From: CAZNXE01 sp964576465
GTDB taxonomy: Bacteria; Planctomycetota; Planctomycetia; Pirellulales; JAEUIK01
Length of the DNA stretch: 6,283 nt
Assembly (NCBI GenBank): GCA_964576465.1
Contig: CAZNXE010000328.1
Location: 1 to 6,283 of the forward strand
Reading direction: 5' to 3'
Shown piece after piece: positions 5,644 to 6,283 of the stretch. Positions within the stretch are counted from its first letter, which is position 1. Every line of letters starts with the position of its first letter. The translations under genes and the position numbers were made by a program. The notes under the pieces are model-generated. The model was given only the letters and a program-made list of their open reading frames with translations, was not told the DNA's origin and searched no databases.

Positions 5644-6283
5644 CTACTCGTCCCACAGGCCCTCGGGAATCGGCTTCGCTTCAACGACTTCGATCAACAC
5701 GCGATCGGGCCCACGCACGAAGAAACTGCGGAGGCGAAGCCGGTCGTTCATGCTTGGGGGTGAAACCACCTCGACGCCTGCCGCGGTCATTCGCTGGTAC
5801 ACCGGATCGATGTCGCGGAACGAGAAGGCAATATGATCGATTGGCCGCTTGTCCGTCGGCTGAATGTCCTTCAAGGGCGGGCCGGGCCACCAGAAGGGCG
5901 ATTCTTCGTAGTCGGGCTTGCCGAAAAAAATCATATTCACGTTGTCGCACTGAATGCTGTTCATCCAAATGCCGCTCAAGGTATTGGGGTCGCCTGTGGG
6001 TTTCTTACGAACCGCGACACGTGGCTTGATCCCGAGATGCGTGCTGTACCAAGCCACGGTTTCGTTGACGTCGGTGCAGAAAAAGTGGACGTGGCCAAAA
6101 CGGTGGTGACCCATCGTGTTGATCTCGATCAACTCCTTGTCAGGCCCGTTGATGTACATGTAGAAGTTGTCGTTGCCCGGCAGTGGCGACAACTTGGTAT
6201 GGATATCGACCCGGTGACGGACCCACCACTCGTATTCGTTCTTCACATCCACGCCGCCCCAGCCGATGTGCCAGATGCCGGTG
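5644..6283 (-). CDS. VOC (glyoxalase/dioxygenase-fold) family protein, 5' end off window
   Basis: The frame is open to the right edge. An in-frame GTG at 6252 is not the start, because the codons before it read GIWHIGWGG, a typical VOC opening strand, so the gene continues beyond the window. The visible 212 residues hold three beta-alpha-beta-beta-beta units. The first opens with WHIGWGG (H5) and closes with KELIEINT (E53). The second opens with GHVHFFCTDVNETVAWYSTHLG (H64/H66) and ends at NVNMIFFGKP. The third opens with IDHIAFSFRDID (H140) and closes with GPDRVLIEVVEAKP (E188). The His near a strand start and the Glu near the strand end are the usual metal-ligand positions of the superfamily. 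Members include glyoxalase I, extradiol dioxygenases, epimerases and resistance proteins, and the sequence alone does not pick one. There is no signal peptide in the visible part. It is the first visible gene of the probable minus-strand operon. Confidence 0.85.
   Translation of the reverse strand, partial: TGIWHIGWGGVDVKNEYEWWVRHRVDIHTKLSPLPGNDNFYMYINGPDKELIEINTMGHHRFGHVHFFCTDVNETVAWYSTHLGIKPRVAVRKKPTGDPNTLSGIWMNSIQCDNVNMIFFGKPDYEESPFWWPGPPLKDIQPTDKRPIDHIAFSFRDIDPVYQRMTAAGVEVVSPPSMNDRLRLRSFFVRGPDRVLIEVVEAKPIPEGLWDE

Noticed and set aside
5306..5836. A plus-strand frame of 176 codons opposite the thioesterase and VOC genes.
   Set aside because: It crosses two well-supported minus-strand genes and their junction, and its translation is arginine- and serine-rich with no motif, as expected for a shadow frame.

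Overview
The window reads as a piece of a moderately GC-rich bacterial chromosome, most likely from a planctomycete of the Pirellulales type. That is inferred from three things together: a giant WD40-repeat protein, a secreted multi-YHS cysteine protein, and a stand-alone secreted ceramidase-type hydrolase. All three families are common in planctomycetes. No rRNA, tRNA or marker gene confirms this. I see no insertion sequence, CRISPR array, tRNA or phage gene.

Layout. (1) Bases 1-1871, plus strand: the C-terminal 622 residues of a WD40 beta-propeller protein whose start lies off the left edge. (2) Bases 1872-2046: a convergent gap holding a strong 13-bp hairpin that fits a terminator shared by the two converging genes. 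(3) Bases 2047-2655, minus strand: an exported protein with three YHS/TRASH-like cysteine modules repeated at an exact 57-residue period. Upstream of it is a doubtful 100-residue membrane and cysteine-containing reading frame (2724-3026) with a possible promoter. (4) Bases 3027-3372: a gap with little in it. (5) Bases 3373-6283, minus strand: three closely spaced genes in the order VOC-family protein (5' end off the right edge), double-hotdog acyl-CoA thioesterase-like protein, and secreted neutral-ceramidase-like hydrolase. The gaps are 26 and 64 bases, so they are probably co-transcribed right to left.

How the genes may work together. The thioesterase-like and ceramidase-like proteins both belong to families acting on acyl thioester or acyl amide bonds, but one is cytoplasmic and the other exported, so a shared lipid pathway is only a suggestion from adjacency. 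The YHS protein looks like a periplasmic metal-binding protein. The WD40 protein is a scaffold type with no enzymatic domain in the visible part. No clear new multi-gene system is visible. The most distinctive items are the exact triplication in the YHS protein, the uncertain small gene beside it, and the single-domain ceramidase.
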